64,000 nucleotides of DNA from HXMU1420-13 sp034669965 (GTDB lineage Bacteria > Bacteroidota > Rhodothermia > Balneolales > Balneolaceae), in assembly GCA_034669965.1 (NCBI GenBank), contig JAXMOK010000003.1:329997-393996 (forward strand), given 5' to 3'. The stretch's first letter is position 1; each line of letters opens with the position of its first letter. The translations under genes were made by a program, and so were the position numbers. Positions 16,834 to 26,592 of the stretch are shown in pieces. The notes under the pieces were generated by a model. That model was not told the DNA's origin and made no database searches. It was given only the letters and a program-made list of their open reading frames with translations.

Positions 16834-19137
16834 TTAATTGATATTCAAACTAATGGATGCGTACGGCAACATAGGCAACTCATTAACCTGTCGTAATGTG
16901 TTTACATCAAAATAGAACACGTTGGTCATATCGTAACTGTTGATAGCTCCAATTTCGGTCTCTAATTCTAAAGATGGTGATAGCTGAAACTTTCTGTCGA
17001 TAGATACATCAAGTCGCTGAAATGCCGGTAAAGATCCATCGAAAGGAACCGAATACAAGGTAACGGCTTTACCCTGGTTTTGGATCGGATCTTGGTATGG
17101 AACCCGAACAATCAAATCGATTGCATAAAGTTTTGTGTAAGGCGCTCCACTACTATATCTCCAAATCGCATTGGCTGTAAACTTGCCTATTTTATAACTC
17201 GCTAACACATTTAATTGGTGGCGACGATCATGACTTGGGTTATAAACAAACTCGTCGGTTTCGATCCATGCTACTAGATCGTCTGCTGAGGCACTGTACT
17301 CAACTTCGGCTAAGCCATAACCTAAGGTGACGTAAAGTAGATCGGTTTTTAACTGGAATTGAAGATCAAGACCGAAAGTTTCTGCCTCAGCAAATGCTGT
17401 TCTGATCGTGTTACCCGGCTCTCGTGTCCACTCTGCAACAGGCACATTACTATTGTGTTTGTAGTATGCTTCGATGTTGGCTTCGATAAAATTACCAATG
17501 CGTTGACGATATCCCGTGATTGCGTGAATAGCTGTTGGCACAGGATCATCTACCGCAACAGGTTTGTATACATAGAATACGGTTCCAGCATCACGTTCGT
17601 CGGTAATTGCCTCGCGTAGTTGAGCGTATTTACCTACAGCAAAACTGATTTCTTGATTATCTGTTCCCAGTGGTTTCCATGTCATTCTTAAACGAGGTTC
17701 GAATGTCATACTTACGTTTTCCTGCCGAATCTGAGTAGTGACACCCGGAATGATAGTAAGGGTATTTGTAGGCTTAAACTCTGTACTTAAATATGTACTA
17801 AAAATGGAGGTATACTTTTCTAAGGTTGCTCCAAGCCCAAAACGCTGTGGTTTACCTGTAATTTCTGGAAATGGTTCGTCCAAATTGGCTTTATAGAAAT
17901 TTAAGTTCCAACGGAAACCGTAGTTATATGGATGATCAAATGCAGTACCGGTGTTATCCATTCTTAAATAACCCATCGAAATATTCGAAGTTCTGCCTAA
18001 ATCATCAAAACCAATCTCACTACTTTTGTAGGTACTGTAACCGATGGTAAAATCCACAGAATTTTTAAGTTCTTCGCTATATCCCAAACAACGGGCACCT
18101 ACTGCTGTATTTTCCCAACCAAGGCTAATATCACGTTGTGGATTAATTTTACCACGATCGTACGTGTGTAACGCAGTCATATTACAGGTAAATCCATCCC
18201 AATTGATCGAGTAACGTGCAAGAATATCAGAAAATTTAAGGGGTACATCTTCGCCGGTTAAGCTTGGTCCGGCCTGCTCAATCACGCTGTATCGTCCCAT
18301 TACTAACAACGACTGCTTATCCCTTTGAAGCGGTCCTTCTGCCATCGCAGAAACTATGTAAGGACTAGCAGCCACTTGGCTTTGAAATTTACGCATATTC
18401 CCTTGGCGTAAACTTACATCCATCACCGAAGAAGTAGCGCCTTCATACTCAGCACCAAAACCGCCGGCATATAAATCTACATTACTAATTACCGATTGCG
18501 GAAAGGCAGAGAATAAGTTAGAGATGTGGAATGGTTTAACTACCGGCATTTTATCAACCAAGATAAGATTTTGTGCCGGCGTACCTCCACGAATAAATAA
18601 TTCACCGCCTCGGTCACCACTGGTAACAACGCCCGGCAAAGTTTGCAGATAAACACTCAAATCACCACCAGGGCCGGGTGCTGGGATTAACTGAATATCG
18701 CTTACAGAAATGGTTTGTTTACCAGCAACACGTTGAACAGCGCCGCTTCTGGTACCACTTACAATTACTTCGCCAAGTTCAGAGTTTGCTGTGGGTAATT
18801 CAGTTCTATAAACTCTAGTCTCGCCCGGTGCTAGTATAATTTCAGTCTCTTGCGATTCAAAACCAATCGATGAAATTGCTAAATCATACGTTCCATTATT
18901 TACGTTGATGAATTCCAATAAACCATCGGCATTGGTAGCACCGGCCTTATACATGGTGCCGCTTTTGCGATATAAAATTACGTTTGCGCCAATGATGGGG
19001 TTACCATCTTCCTCAGAAATTACGAGTACACGGAGCGTTGATCTGGTTTGGGCGAGTATCTGGGTGGGAAGTAGCGATAACAGCACGCCGAAAAAGAACC
19101 CGCATAACACGAGTTTACGAACAGATTTGATGACCAT
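16834..19137 (-). CDS. TonB-dependent receptor with carboxypeptidase-regulatory-like domain
   Basis: A 767-residue outer-membrane receptor. It has a signal peptide (about 1-29), a CarboxypepD_reg-like domain (about 35-115, EEDGNPIIGANVILY), a TonB plug (about 125-235, with ELFIRGGTPAQNLILVDKM) and a beta-barrel ending SISLNIN. Unlike the 9052 receptor it has no STN signalling domain, so it should be a transporter and not a sigma transducer. It heads the minus-strand operon with two DUF4249 lipoproteins and parallels the receptor-DUF4249 pair at 19982-23156. The substrate is unknown. Confidence 0.93.
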   Translation of the reverse strand: MVIKSVRKLVLCGFFFGVLLSLLPTQILAQTRSTLRVLVISEEDGNPIIGANVILYRKSGTMYKAGATNADGLLEFINVNNGTYDLAISSIGFESQETEIILAPGETRVYRTELPTANSELGEVIVSGTRSGAVQRVAGKQTISVSDIQLIPAPGPGGDLSVYLQTLPGVVTSGDRGGELFIRGGTPAQNLILVDKMPVVKPFHISNLFSAFPQSVISNVDLYAGGFGAEYEGATSSVMDVSLRQGNMRKFQSQVAASPYIVSAMAEGPLQRDKQSLLVMGRYSVIEQAGPSLTGEDVPLKFSDILARYSINWDGFTCNMTALHTYDRGKINPQRDISLGWENTAVGARCLGYSEELKNSVDFTIGYSTYKSSEIGFDDLGRTSNISMGYLRMDNTGTAFDHPYNYGFRWNLNFYKANLDEPFPEITGKPQRFGLGATLEKYTSIFSTYLSTEFKPTNTLTIIPGVTTQIRQENVSMTFEPRLRMTWKPLGTDNQEISFAVGKYAQLREAITDERDAGTVFYVYKPVAVDDPVPTAIHAITGYRQRIGNFIEANIEAYYKHNSNVPVAEWTREPGNTIRTAFAEAETFGLDLQFQLKTDLLYVTLGYGLAEVEYSASADDLVAWIETDEFVYNPSHDRRHQLNVLASYKIGKFTANAIWRYSSGAPYTKLYAIDLIVRVPYQDPIQNQGKAVTLYSVPFDGSLPAFQRLDVSIDRKFQLSPSLELETEIGAINSYDMTNVFYFDVNTLRQVNELPMLPYASISLNIN

Positions 19138-19313
19138 TTATAGAAGTGTTAGTAGAATTTGTACAATTATTTAGAAAAGGATGAGATTTGAAATTATTGC
19201 GTACTAATTCAAGCTCAATTACATTTTTTTATGTATCTCTTTTCTTGATGAAGCCTTGAATATACACCCATTTATTTTTGAAATGGAAATTGGTTAAAAC
19301 TTTTATCATAAAT

Positions 19314-19342
19314 AGAGGGACAGAGGGACAGAGGGACAGAGG
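19314..19342. repeat. Octamer tandem repeat, unit GAGGGACA, about three and a half copies
   Basis: Three copies of GAGGGACA and a partial fourth, between the receptor gene and the tmRNA terminator. The same octamer theme (GGGACAGA, GGGACTAA, GTTACAGA) recurs at 24.3, 46.9, 49.0 and 62.6 kb. Confidence 0.85.
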
Positions 19343-19368
19343 GGAATTTGTTCGAAAATTGGATCAAA

Positions 19369-19404
19369 CAAAAAAAGCCAATCAGAACTACATCTGATTG
19401 GCTT
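19369..19404 (-). terminator. Rho-independent terminator of tmRNA
   Basis: A perfect 12-bp stem (AAGCCAATCAGA 19375-19386 with TCTGATTGGCTT 19393-19404) and a 6-base loop. Read on the minus strand it is followed by a run of T. It lies 10 bases beyond the tmRNA 3' end. Confidence 0.93.
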
Positions 19405-19413
19405 AATTTATAC

Positions 19414-19780
19414 TGGTGGAGATGCGGGGAGTCGAACCCCGGTCCGAAACGGCAAACCTGCAAATATCTACATGTTTAGCTGCTAATTAACATTCGCCTG
19501 AAGCCGAGCCTAGCAACCAAGCGACTTCAAACTATTCTGTAAAGTTTCACGCACCAGAGACAGAAAACCCTGCTACGCTATCCTATCTGTTATGGCGATC
19601 CAAACTGACGCTGATAGGCACGCTTTCAGCGGATCGGCTCAGCAGTTTATGCTGCTAAGCGGTATGAATAATTGTTGTCAATTATTTTTGTGTCCATAAT
19701 GGGTGTTTTACGAGAACCATTGGTCATCCTCGACATGCAACCTGCGGTGTTACTCATCCCGTCAAATCCAGAACATCCCC
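19414..19780 (-). ncRNA. ssrA: tmRNA (SsrA)
   Basis: Read on the minus strand, the 5' end GGGGATGTTCTGGATTTGACGG at 19780 is the classic tmRNA start. The 3' end GGTTCGACTCCCCGCATCTCCACCA closes at 19414 with an encoded CCA. The acceptor arms GGGGAUG and CAUCUCC pair over seven positions with one G-U, giving a 367-nt RNA. The tag frame ends ...DNNYSYRLAA followed by TAA at 19647-19649; the resume codon is not certain from sequence alone. tmRNA with SmpB rescues stalled ribosomes and adds a degradation tag. The terminal LAA fits the usual ClpXP signal, though Arg before LAA is not the commonest residue. Confidence 0.96.
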
Positions 19781-19981
19781 AGTAATTCAAAGAGCGATGC
19801 GTAATATACGAATTATAAACATCAGATTTAATGTTGGTATCGCACAAAACATTTAAACTCCTGCACAGTTACATTGTTTCAACAACGCAATATTACCTTT
19901 ACAAACCTGATCTATTTTGTGATTAACTTTTTGCAAAATACTTCGTTATAGACGGGCGAACTTTAAATACGCTAACTATTC

Positions 19982-22252
19982 ATGACTTTTAAATCCTTTT
20001 TGATTTCGGGGATTCTGATTGCAAGCACTTTCGCAGTACAAGCTCGGCAAACAGTAAGCATCACCGGATACGTGAGAGACGCCAACACCGGCGAAACACT
20101 GATAAGCGCCAACGTTGCCCTCCTCGAAATTAATCGTGGTGGCGCTACCAATGCACAAGGGTATTATGGCATTCCAAATATCGAACCGGGTACCTATACC
20201 ATTGCCTGTTCATATATCGGATACAAATTATTTACACGCGAAATTACGCTAGAAGCTGGCGAAAACTTGCGATTTGATATCAACCTGGAACCTGATGTAT
20301 TTGTGGGAGAGGAAATTGTGGTTGAGTCGGAAGCCGAATTACAAGAGCTTAAATCGATCGGAACCGCGCAGGTTAAAACAGAGCTTATTAAAGCACTACC
20401 TGCCATTTTCGAAGCCGATGTTTTTCGATCTATTCAGTATTTACCTGGTGTTAAATCGGCGAGTGATTTCTCAAGTGGGTTATACATCCGTGGCGGAAGC
20501 CCGGATCAAACACTTATTATGCTCGATCAAACAACAGTTTATAATCCAAGTCATTTTTTTGGATTTTTCTCCACATTTAATCCCGATGCTATCAAAGATG
20601 TTCGATTGTTTAAAGGTGGATACCCGGCCGAATATGGCGGTCGTCTTGGCTCGGTACTTTCAGTTTATAATAAGGATGGGAACAGAAACAATTATCAAGG
20701 GTCGGTAACCTTAGGCATGCTGGCGTCGCGAGTGGCAATCGAAGGTCCTTACAAAAAAGGATCGTTCATGTTAGCTGCACGTCGCTCAACACTCGAACCC
20801 TTGCTCTCAGCATTAAGTCAATCGAACGACAACATCCCTTCTCTCTTTTATTTCTACGATTTTAATGGGAAAATCAATTACGATGCTTCACTGAACGATA
20901 AATTCCATTTGGCTTTTTACTCCGGAGCCGATAAAGTGCGCTTTCCTTTTGCCGATGACGCTGAGTTCACGCTAAACTATGGGAATCAAACGGTAAGTGG
21001 AAACTGGACGCATATTTTCAGCGATAAAGTGTTTTCGAATTTCGTGGTTACCGGTTCACGCTATTTCAATTTTCCGGAGTTTGAGTTTGGTGGCACTCCT
21101 TTCAAAAGAGATAACAATATTTACGACTTCTCTCTTAAGTCTGATTTGGAATATCTGCCCAATGAGAAACATCAAATTGCTACTGGCATTTGGGCCGGTG
21201 TTTTCACGCTTAGGTTGCTAGATCGCTTCGATAATCAAGATAGTTTTAGCACCCGCATTCATGCGCGATACGCTAGTTTTTATGTGCAAGATACCTGGCG
21301 CCCAACCGAGAAATGGAAAGTAATTGGTGGTGTACGTGCTAATTACTTTTCCGACGGCGATTACGTTAGGCTAGAACCCCGACTATCGGGCGAGTATTTC
21401 GCCAACGATCGCATCACCATGCAAGCTGCATATGGGCGGTATAACCAGTTCTTTACGTTGATTACCAACGAGGCATTTTCGGGATTCGATTTATGGTTAA
21501 CATCCGACGAAGGCATTCGCCCTTCCTATGGCGATCAATTTGTAATTGGTGCTAAAACGGTACCTTTTAAAGATTATGGCCTCGATATCGAGCTTTATTA
21601 TCGATCTATGAATGATCTTTTTGAGCTTGATCCTTTCTTGCCTGATGCAGCAGGTTTATTGTACGAAGATTTGTTTCGAATTGGCGAAGGCTACGCTTAT
21701 GGTACAGAAATCATGTTCGAAAAACGGGTAGGCCGTTTAAACGGGTATATCGGCTATACCTTTGGCTACACTTGGCGAAAATGGCCAACGTTCAATGTGG
21801 GGATTGGCGATGAAGACCAGACCGCTCGTTTTTATCCACCAAAGTATGATCGACGCAACGATGTAAAGATCATTCTTAATTACGATCTAAGCCGTAAATG
21901 GAAGTTCACAGGCGCTTGGGTGTATGCAACCGGACAAGCGTACACCGAGGCTACCGGGCGATATGCGGTGTATGATTCGCCATACAATGCAATCGATCAA
22001 AATAATGTGCTTGTAGTTGAAAATGTGAATGCTTCTCGCTTACCACATTATCACCGGGCTGATGTATCTTTTAGCAGGCTTGGCACATTCTTTGGACTTG
22101 GAGAATCTGAACTACAACTTCAAGTTATAAATGTGTACAGCCGCAGAAATGTGTGGTTTACACAAATCAATTTTGATGAAAACCCGGTTAGTAGAACCGA
22201 TGTCACCCTCCTCCCTCTCATACCTGCAATCTCTTACACAGTGAAATTTTAA
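19982..22252 (+). CDS. TonB-dependent receptor with carboxypeptidase-regulatory-like domain
   Basis: A 756-residue outer-membrane receptor. It has a signal peptide (about 1-22, cleavage after VQA), a CarboxypepD_reg-like domain (about 26-110, VRDANTGETLISANVALLE), a TonB plug (about 115-225, GLYIRGGSPDQTLIMLDQT) and a barrel ending in ISYTVKF. No STN domain, so it is a transport-type receptor. The DUF4249 lipoprotein gene starts 4 bases after its stop. It is divergent from tmRNA; the ~200-bp spacer should hold both promoters, but I could not assign convincing elements. Confidence 0.93.
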   Translation: MTFKSFLISGILIASTFAVQARQTVSITGYVRDANTGETLISANVALLEINRGGATNAQGYYGIPNIEPGTYTIACSYIGYKLFTREITLEAGENLRFDINLEPDVFVGEEIVVESEAELQELKSIGTAQVKTELIKALPAIFEADVFRSIQYLPGVKSASDFSSGLYIRGGSPDQTLIMLDQTTVYNPSHFFGFFSTFNPDAIKDVRLFKGGYPAEYGGRLGSVLSVYNKDGNRNNYQGSVTLGMLASRVAIEGPYKKGSFMLAARRSTLEPLLSALSQSNDNIPSLFYFYDFNGKINYDASLNDKFHLAFYSGADKVRFPFADDAEFTLNYGNQTVSGNWTHIFSDKVFSNFVVTGSRYFNFPEFEFGGTPFKRDNNIYDFSLKSDLEYLPNEKHQIATGIWAGVFTLRLLDRFDNQDSFSTRIHARYASFYVQDTWRPTEKWKVIGGVRANYFSDGDYVRLEPRLSGEYFANDRITMQAAYGRYNQFFTLITNEAFSGFDLWLTSDEGIRPSYGDQFVIGAKTVPFKDYGLDIELYYRSMNDLFELDPFLPDAAGLLYEDLFRIGEGYAYGTEIMFEKRVGRLNGYIGYTFGYTWRKWPTFNVGIGDEDQTARFYPPKYDRRNDVKIILNYDLSRKWKFTGAWVYATGQAYTEATGRYAVYDSPYNAIDQNNVLVVENVNASRLPHYHRADVSFSRLGTFFGLGESELQLQVINVYSRRNVWFTQINFDENPVSRTDVTLLPLIPAISYTVKF

Positions 22253-22256
22253 TCTC

Positions 22257-23156
22257 ATGAAAGCCAATATTTTAACCATTCTTTCCTTACTTATTTTATT
22301 AGCTGCATGCGAAGTGTATAATCAAGATACTTATGAGGAATACTACGTGGTGGAATCTTATTTGGTGGCCAATCGACAATTGCCACAAGTTCGTGTTTCA
22401 ACCACTGCACCTGTTGATGACTTTTACGCCTTCAGTAGATTTGCCGTAACTGATGCCGAAGTACAAATTCGATTATTAAACGAAAATGGCACCGATATCG
22501 ACGAGGTTTTTGTGTATGCGAATGATACTGCTGGAATATTTCAACCCTTGGCTACTCATAAAGTATTACCAGCACGAAGTTATCAGTTGTATGTAAATGT
22601 GCCGTCATCTGCTGCAGAAATTACCGCCACAACCATTGTCCCAGACACCTTCAAAGTTGTCAGCACAGTACTAGATACCTTAGTGTATCAATCTACCGAG
22701 CAACTTGAAATCACGGTTTCTGAAAGCACCTATCCGGGTCGACAAAATATCTTTATATTTAACACCCTAGCTCTTGAGCCCACCCTCGAAAATTTAACCC
22801 CTGTTTACGCCGATTTATTTTTCGATGATGATGAAGATATGGATCTTTCGGAGTTAACAAATACTAGCTCAGGGTTACTAAATGCAGCCAATTTTACGAT
22901 CAATCAAGATCAGTCGATTACTATTCGCTATCCGTGGATAGCCGTAGCCTTTTATGGGGATAATAAATTGGTTGCCACCACGGTAGATGACAATGTGTAC
23001 GACTTTGTTCGATCAGAATCGGTACAGTTAGGAGGTTCCACCTTATCGCCCGGTGAAATTCAAAATGCAATTACCCACGTGAAAGGTGGTTTAGGAATTT
23101 TTGGTTCCTTAGCTTCCGATACGATTCAAACTCATATCAAACGCATGGAGTTTTAA
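22257..23156 (+). CDS. DUF4249 lipoprotein
   Basis: A 299-residue lipoprotein (signal ILTILSLLILLAAC, Cys about residue 18) of the DUF4249 type. It has an N-terminal beta domain with conserved YEEYYVVESYLVANRQLPQV and a C-terminal half ending in an FGS-like block (LGIFGSLASDT). It is more divergent from the 15-17 kb pair than those two are from each other and lacks their PPR.W.PTV.C motif. It is translationally close to the upstream TonB receptor, so the pair probably acts together at the outer membrane; the substrate is unknown. Confidence 0.82.
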   Translation: MKANILTILSLLILLAACEVYNQDTYEEYYVVESYLVANRQLPQVRVSTTAPVDDFYAFSRFAVTDAEVQIRLLNENGTDIDEVFVYANDTAGIFQPLATHKVLPARSYQLYVNVPSSAAEITATTIVPDTFKVVSTVLDTLVYQSTEQLEITVSESTYPGRQNIFIFNTLALEPTLENLTPVYADLFFDDDEDMDLSELTNTSSGLLNAANFTINQDQSITIRYPWIAVAFYGDNKLVATTVDDNVYDFVRSESVQLGGSTLSPGEIQNAITHVKGGLGIFGSLASDTIQTHIKRMEF

Positions 23157-23186
23157 TGCCAGCTAACCTCAGAAGATGATTTCGAA

Positions 23187-23864
23187 ATGCGCAAAACCCT
23201 TCTTTTCATAATACTGATATCGTTTTTTATTACTCCTCAGATCGTTGATCTATTTGCACAACAAAACGGAGCCTTTGAAATTGCCCGCATCAAATATCGA
23301 GGGGGTGGCGATTGGTATAACGACCCGTCTTCCCTTTCCAATTTGATTAGTTTTACTCAAGCTAATGTCCCAATTAGCATCAGTAAAAAATATGTGGATG
23401 TAGCACTTGGCAGTACCGATTTACACGATTATCCCTTCACTTTTCTTACCGGACATGGCACCATCACTGCAAATAATACCGAGGTGCGTAATCTTAGAAC
23501 TTATCTTGAAAATGGAGGTTTTTTGTACGTTGATGACGATTATGGTCTCGACGAACATATAAGAAGTCTAATGAAAGAGGTATTTCCTGATGAAGAATTT
23601 ATCGAATTACCATTTTCACATCCTATCTACCAACAAGTTTTTCGCTTTAACAACGGCGTACCCAAAATTCACGAGCATGATAATCAAGCTCCGCGTGGGT
23701 ACGGTATTTTTCATAAAGGTCGATTGGTAGTATTCTATACGTTCGAGTCAAATTTAGGAGATGGCTGGGCCGATGTTGAGGTACACAGCAATACTCCCGA
23801 AAAAAGAGAGATGGCGCTAAAAATGGGTGTCAACATTTTAGTGTATGCTTTGACACGCATATAG
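23187..23864 (+). CDS. DUF4159-domain exported protein
   Basis: A 225-residue protein with a signal peptide (about 1-24) and a DUF4159 domain. Recognisable blocks are FEIARIKYRGGGDWYNDPSS, a FLTGHG turn, the acidic GGFLYVDDDYGLDE and the C-terminal MGVNILVYALTR. The fold resembles glutamine-amidotransferase-like or ThuA-type domains without obvious catalytic residues. Members of this family occur next to MoxR/BatA-type genes elsewhere; here it instead follows a DUF4249 gene by 30 bases. The function is unknown. Confidence 0.85.
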   Translation: MRKTLLFIILISFFITPQIVDLFAQQNGAFEIARIKYRGGGDWYNDPSSLSNLISFTQANVPISISKKYVDVALGSTDLHDYPFTFLTGHGTITANNTEVRNLRTYLENGGFLYVDDDYGLDEHIRSLMKEVFPDEEFIELPFSHPIYQQVFRFNNGVPKIHEHDNQAPRGYGIFHKGRLVVFYTFESNLGDGWADVEVHSNTPEKREMALKMGVNILVYALTRI

Positions 23865-23902
23865 ATTTAGGCTATAATCTACTAACCTTAATTTTGTTGA
23901 TT

Positions 23903-24313
23903 ATGCAAAGCATTACTCCGTATCTATTTTTCCCCGGAAACTGCGAAGAAGCCATGAACTTTTATAAAAAAGTGTTCAACGCAGAAATTACTACACTTCA
24001 ACGATTTGGCAGTGCAAGTATGCCCGTAACCGAAGAGCATAGGGAAAAAATCATGCACGGCGAGCTTACTATTGGAACTATAACATTGATGTTTTCTGAT
24101 GGAGCTCCGCATCGTGACATCACCAACGGCGACAACGTACACCTTAACCTATCTTTCGATAATGAAACTGCCCTTCGCCTTACTTGGGGTAAACTAACCG
24201 AAGAAGGTTCGGTACATATGGATTTACAAGATACTTTTTGGGGTGCTCTTTTTGGCCAGCTCGAAGACAAATATGGCATCCGATGGATGCTGAATTATCA
24301 GCGAGATGAATAA
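23903..24313 (+). CDS. VOC-superfamily protein, PhnB-like
   Basis: 136 residues from ATG 23903. In-frame TTG codons lie just upstream but are not needed, and MQSITPYLFFPGNCEEAMNFY is the normal N-terminus of the family. This is the PhnB-like/3-demethylubiquinone-type glyoxalase fold: a single VOC unit with FYKKVFNAEI and a C-terminal FWGALFGQLEDKYGIRWMLN block. Such proteins usually dimerise; the activity is generally unassigned. Monocistronic, and followed by an octamer array. Confidence 0.9.
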   Translation: MQSITPYLFFPGNCEEAMNFYKKVFNAEITTLQRFGSASMPVTEEHREKIMHGELTIGTITLMFSDGAPHRDITNGDNVHLNLSFDNETALRLTWGKLTEEGSVHMDLQDTFWGALFGQLEDKYGIRWMLNYQRDE

Positions 24314-24318
24314 AAAAA

Positions 24319-24366
24319 GGGACTAAGGGACTAAGGGACTAAGGGACTAAGGGACTAAGGGACTAA
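24319..24366. repeat. Octamer tandem array, six copies of GGGACTAA
   Basis: Six perfect copies right after the VOC gene, followed by degenerate GTTCAATGTTCGAAG-type repeats up to the end of dnaG. The identical octamer forms another array at 46957-46996. Confidence 0.96.
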
Positions 24367-24510
24367 GAAATCAATAAAACAATTGTTCAAATTTCAATGT
24401 TCAGTTGTTCGAAGTTCGATGTTCAATTGTTCGAAGTTCGATGTTCAATGTTCACGTGTTCCAACTTCGTACTTCGTAATTCAATACTCTTATATTCGTA
24501 ATTCCTAGTC

Positions 24511-26541
24511 TCACTTCTCCCCTTTCATCTTGTAAGAAAACACTTTGTCGCTGGTAGGATTGTCTTTTTCGCCTTTTGGGTCGGGGTAAAAATCGTCGGA
24601 GTCTACGCGTTCACGTTGGGTAATTTTTGACTGAATATCAGCCTGAACTTTAATAATCTTTTGTTTTTCCTCAGCTGTAGCAGTTTTCATTTTCTCGGCA
24701 AGTTCTTCTCTTTTGCGTTTAAAAAAGCTCAATTCCATGGTTTTAATCGTACTTTTCGCCGTTCGATATGGATTTCGATCTGGTTTATACTCAACACCGA
24801 TTTTCTCGGCATGTCGCTCGCTGGCACTGTGTTGTTTCAACAGAACATCGCCCACTAACCTTGGGTAAGGACTCGGTTTCTCTGAGTATACTTCAATATT
24901 GATCTCTTCTCCCTTTTTGAAACGCTCAACAATATCCCGATAAAATTCGCCCAGCTCTCCGTCTTCAAACAATCGATCGTTGGTTAACGAACAAATGTAT
25001 TCCACCATTGGGTTCTTATAGGTAATCATCAGGCGGATGAGCTCTTTTTCGTAACTCGGCTTTTTCCTGGTTGGTGCCTGAAATTGCACCTCATCAATCA
25101 TTGGTCCATCAATCGGAAATTCTTCATCCGGCAATGGCGGTTCATCGTCGTTTTGAAGCCGTTGCTGAACCTGACGCTCTTGTTGCTTTTGGGCTCGAAA
25201 ACGATCTCGATCACGTTCTTTTTGCTTTTGCGCCTTCACTCGTTCAAGTTCTTCAAATAAATCTCGATCACTTCCACGCCGAAATTTTTGTGTTTTCTGA
25301 TGCAGATGCTGCACATATAATTGCTGCTGTATCGACTCTGAGATATTGGCAATCGCTTCCAAAATCTCTGAAATTACTTTAGCTAACTCGGTGGGTTTTT
25401 CGAGCCTACCTTCTTCGTCGGCTTTTAGCATCAAGAAATCGACAAAATCCTGCGCCTTTTTCTGTTTAAGCTCATCAAACGATTCCTTGCCAAATTGCTT
25501 AACAAATGAATCGGGATCTTCCCCATCTGGCAATTCTAATAACTGCACTTCCATCCCCTCTGCCAACGCGATATTAATTCCACGCTTCATTGCTGCTTGT
25601 CCGGCATTATCCGAATCGTAAATCATCACAATTCGCTCACCATAACGATGTAAAATCTTCATTTGCCCGGGAGTGAGCGCCGTTCCTGAACTCGCCACCG
25701 CATTTTTAACCCCATACTCGTTCAGCGTAATTACATCCGTGTAGCCTTCAACCAGAATAACTTCTTTGTTTTTTCGGATGTCGTTTTTAGCAAAATTCAC
25801 CCCATACACAACTTCACTTTTGTTGTACACCTTGGTCTGTGCTGAGTTAATGTACTTCGCTGTTTTTTCATTACCTAACACTCGCCCTGCAAATGCTATC
25901 ACTTTATTGGTAGGCGAAAAAATCGGAAACATCAGTCGTCCTCGAAAAGTATCGTAATAGCCTTCACCCCGGTTGCTTGGTTTGATCAAATCGGCTTCTG
26001 CCAGATACTCAATCTCGATTCCGGCTCCAACTGCTGCATTGTATAATTCATTGCCCGATGCAGGCGAATATCCCAATCCAAAGCGCTTAATAATCTCACG
26101 ATTGTACCCACGTTTTTGCAAATAGGCCATGGCCTTTTCTGCTTCCGGGTTTTCAATCAAGTTGCGATAAAAGAAATATCCCGCAAATTTGAGCGCATGA
26201 TACATTCCTTCTTTAATCTGATAGCTTTCGCCCCGCTCTTGATCAGGTTCGTCTTCGGGAATAAAAACACCGTATCGATCTGCAAGTTCACGAACCGCTT
26301 CCGGAAAACTAATTCCATCCTGATCCATAATAAACTTGAATACATCGCCCGATTCCCCACAACCAAAGCATTTATAAATCCGCAGGTTAGGATTTACGTT
26401 AAAAGAAGGAGTTTTTTCGTTGTGATATGGGCACAAACCGCTAAAGCCACTGCCCGACCGCTTCAGCTTCACATAGTCTGAAACGACCTCTACAATATCG
26501 GCGGCATCTTTTACTTCTTCTTTCTTCGAATCGGTGATCAT
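24511..26541 (-). CDS. dnaG: DNA primase
   Basis: 676 residues from ATG 26541, chosen because MITDSKKEEVKDAADIVEVV matches the family start; an in-frame ATG 33 bases upstream adds an unrelated extension. The zinc-binding CHC2 domain (about 35-100) has CPYHNEKTPSF and YKCFGCG. The catalytic core and Toprim domain (about 240-350) contain VEGYTDVITL and MIYDSDNAGQAAM. The C-terminal part (about 410-660) has a long charged linker rich in Arg/Gln/Asp and the helicase-interacting region. It makes RNA primers at the replication fork. The length is slightly above average because of the charged linker. Confidence 0.97.
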   Translation of the reverse strand: MITDSKKEEVKDAADIVEVVSDYVKLKRSGSGFSGLCPYHNEKTPSFNVNPNLRIYKCFGCGESGDVFKFIMDQDGISFPEAVRELADRYGVFIPEDEPDQERGESYQIKEGMYHALKFAGYFFYRNLIENPEAEKAMAYLQKRGYNREIIKRFGLGYSPASGNELYNAAVGAGIEIEYLAEADLIKPSNRGEGYYDTFRGRLMFPIFSPTNKVIAFAGRVLGNEKTAKYINSAQTKVYNKSEVVYGVNFAKNDIRKNKEVILVEGYTDVITLNEYGVKNAVASSGTALTPGQMKILHRYGERIVMIYDSDNAGQAAMKRGINIALAEGMEVQLLELPDGEDPDSFVKQFGKESFDELKQKKAQDFVDFLMLKADEEGRLEKPTELAKVISEILEAIANISESIQQQLYVQHLHQKTQKFRRGSDRDLFEELERVKAQKQKERDRDRFRAQKQQERQVQQRLQNDDEPPLPDEEFPIDGPMIDEVQFQAPTRKKPSYEKELIRLMITYKNPMVEYICSLTNDRLFEDGELGEFYRDIVERFKKGEEINIEVYSEKPSPYPRLVGDVLLKQHSASERHAEKIGVEYKPDRNPYRTAKSTIKTMELSFFKRKREELAEKMKTATAEEKQKIIKVQADIQSKITQRERVDSDDFYPDPKGEKDNPTSDKVFSYKMKGEK

Positions 26542-26592
26542 TTTTGAATGATAGGAACAATGTGAGTAAGGCACAAAGGATTAGAGGAACAA

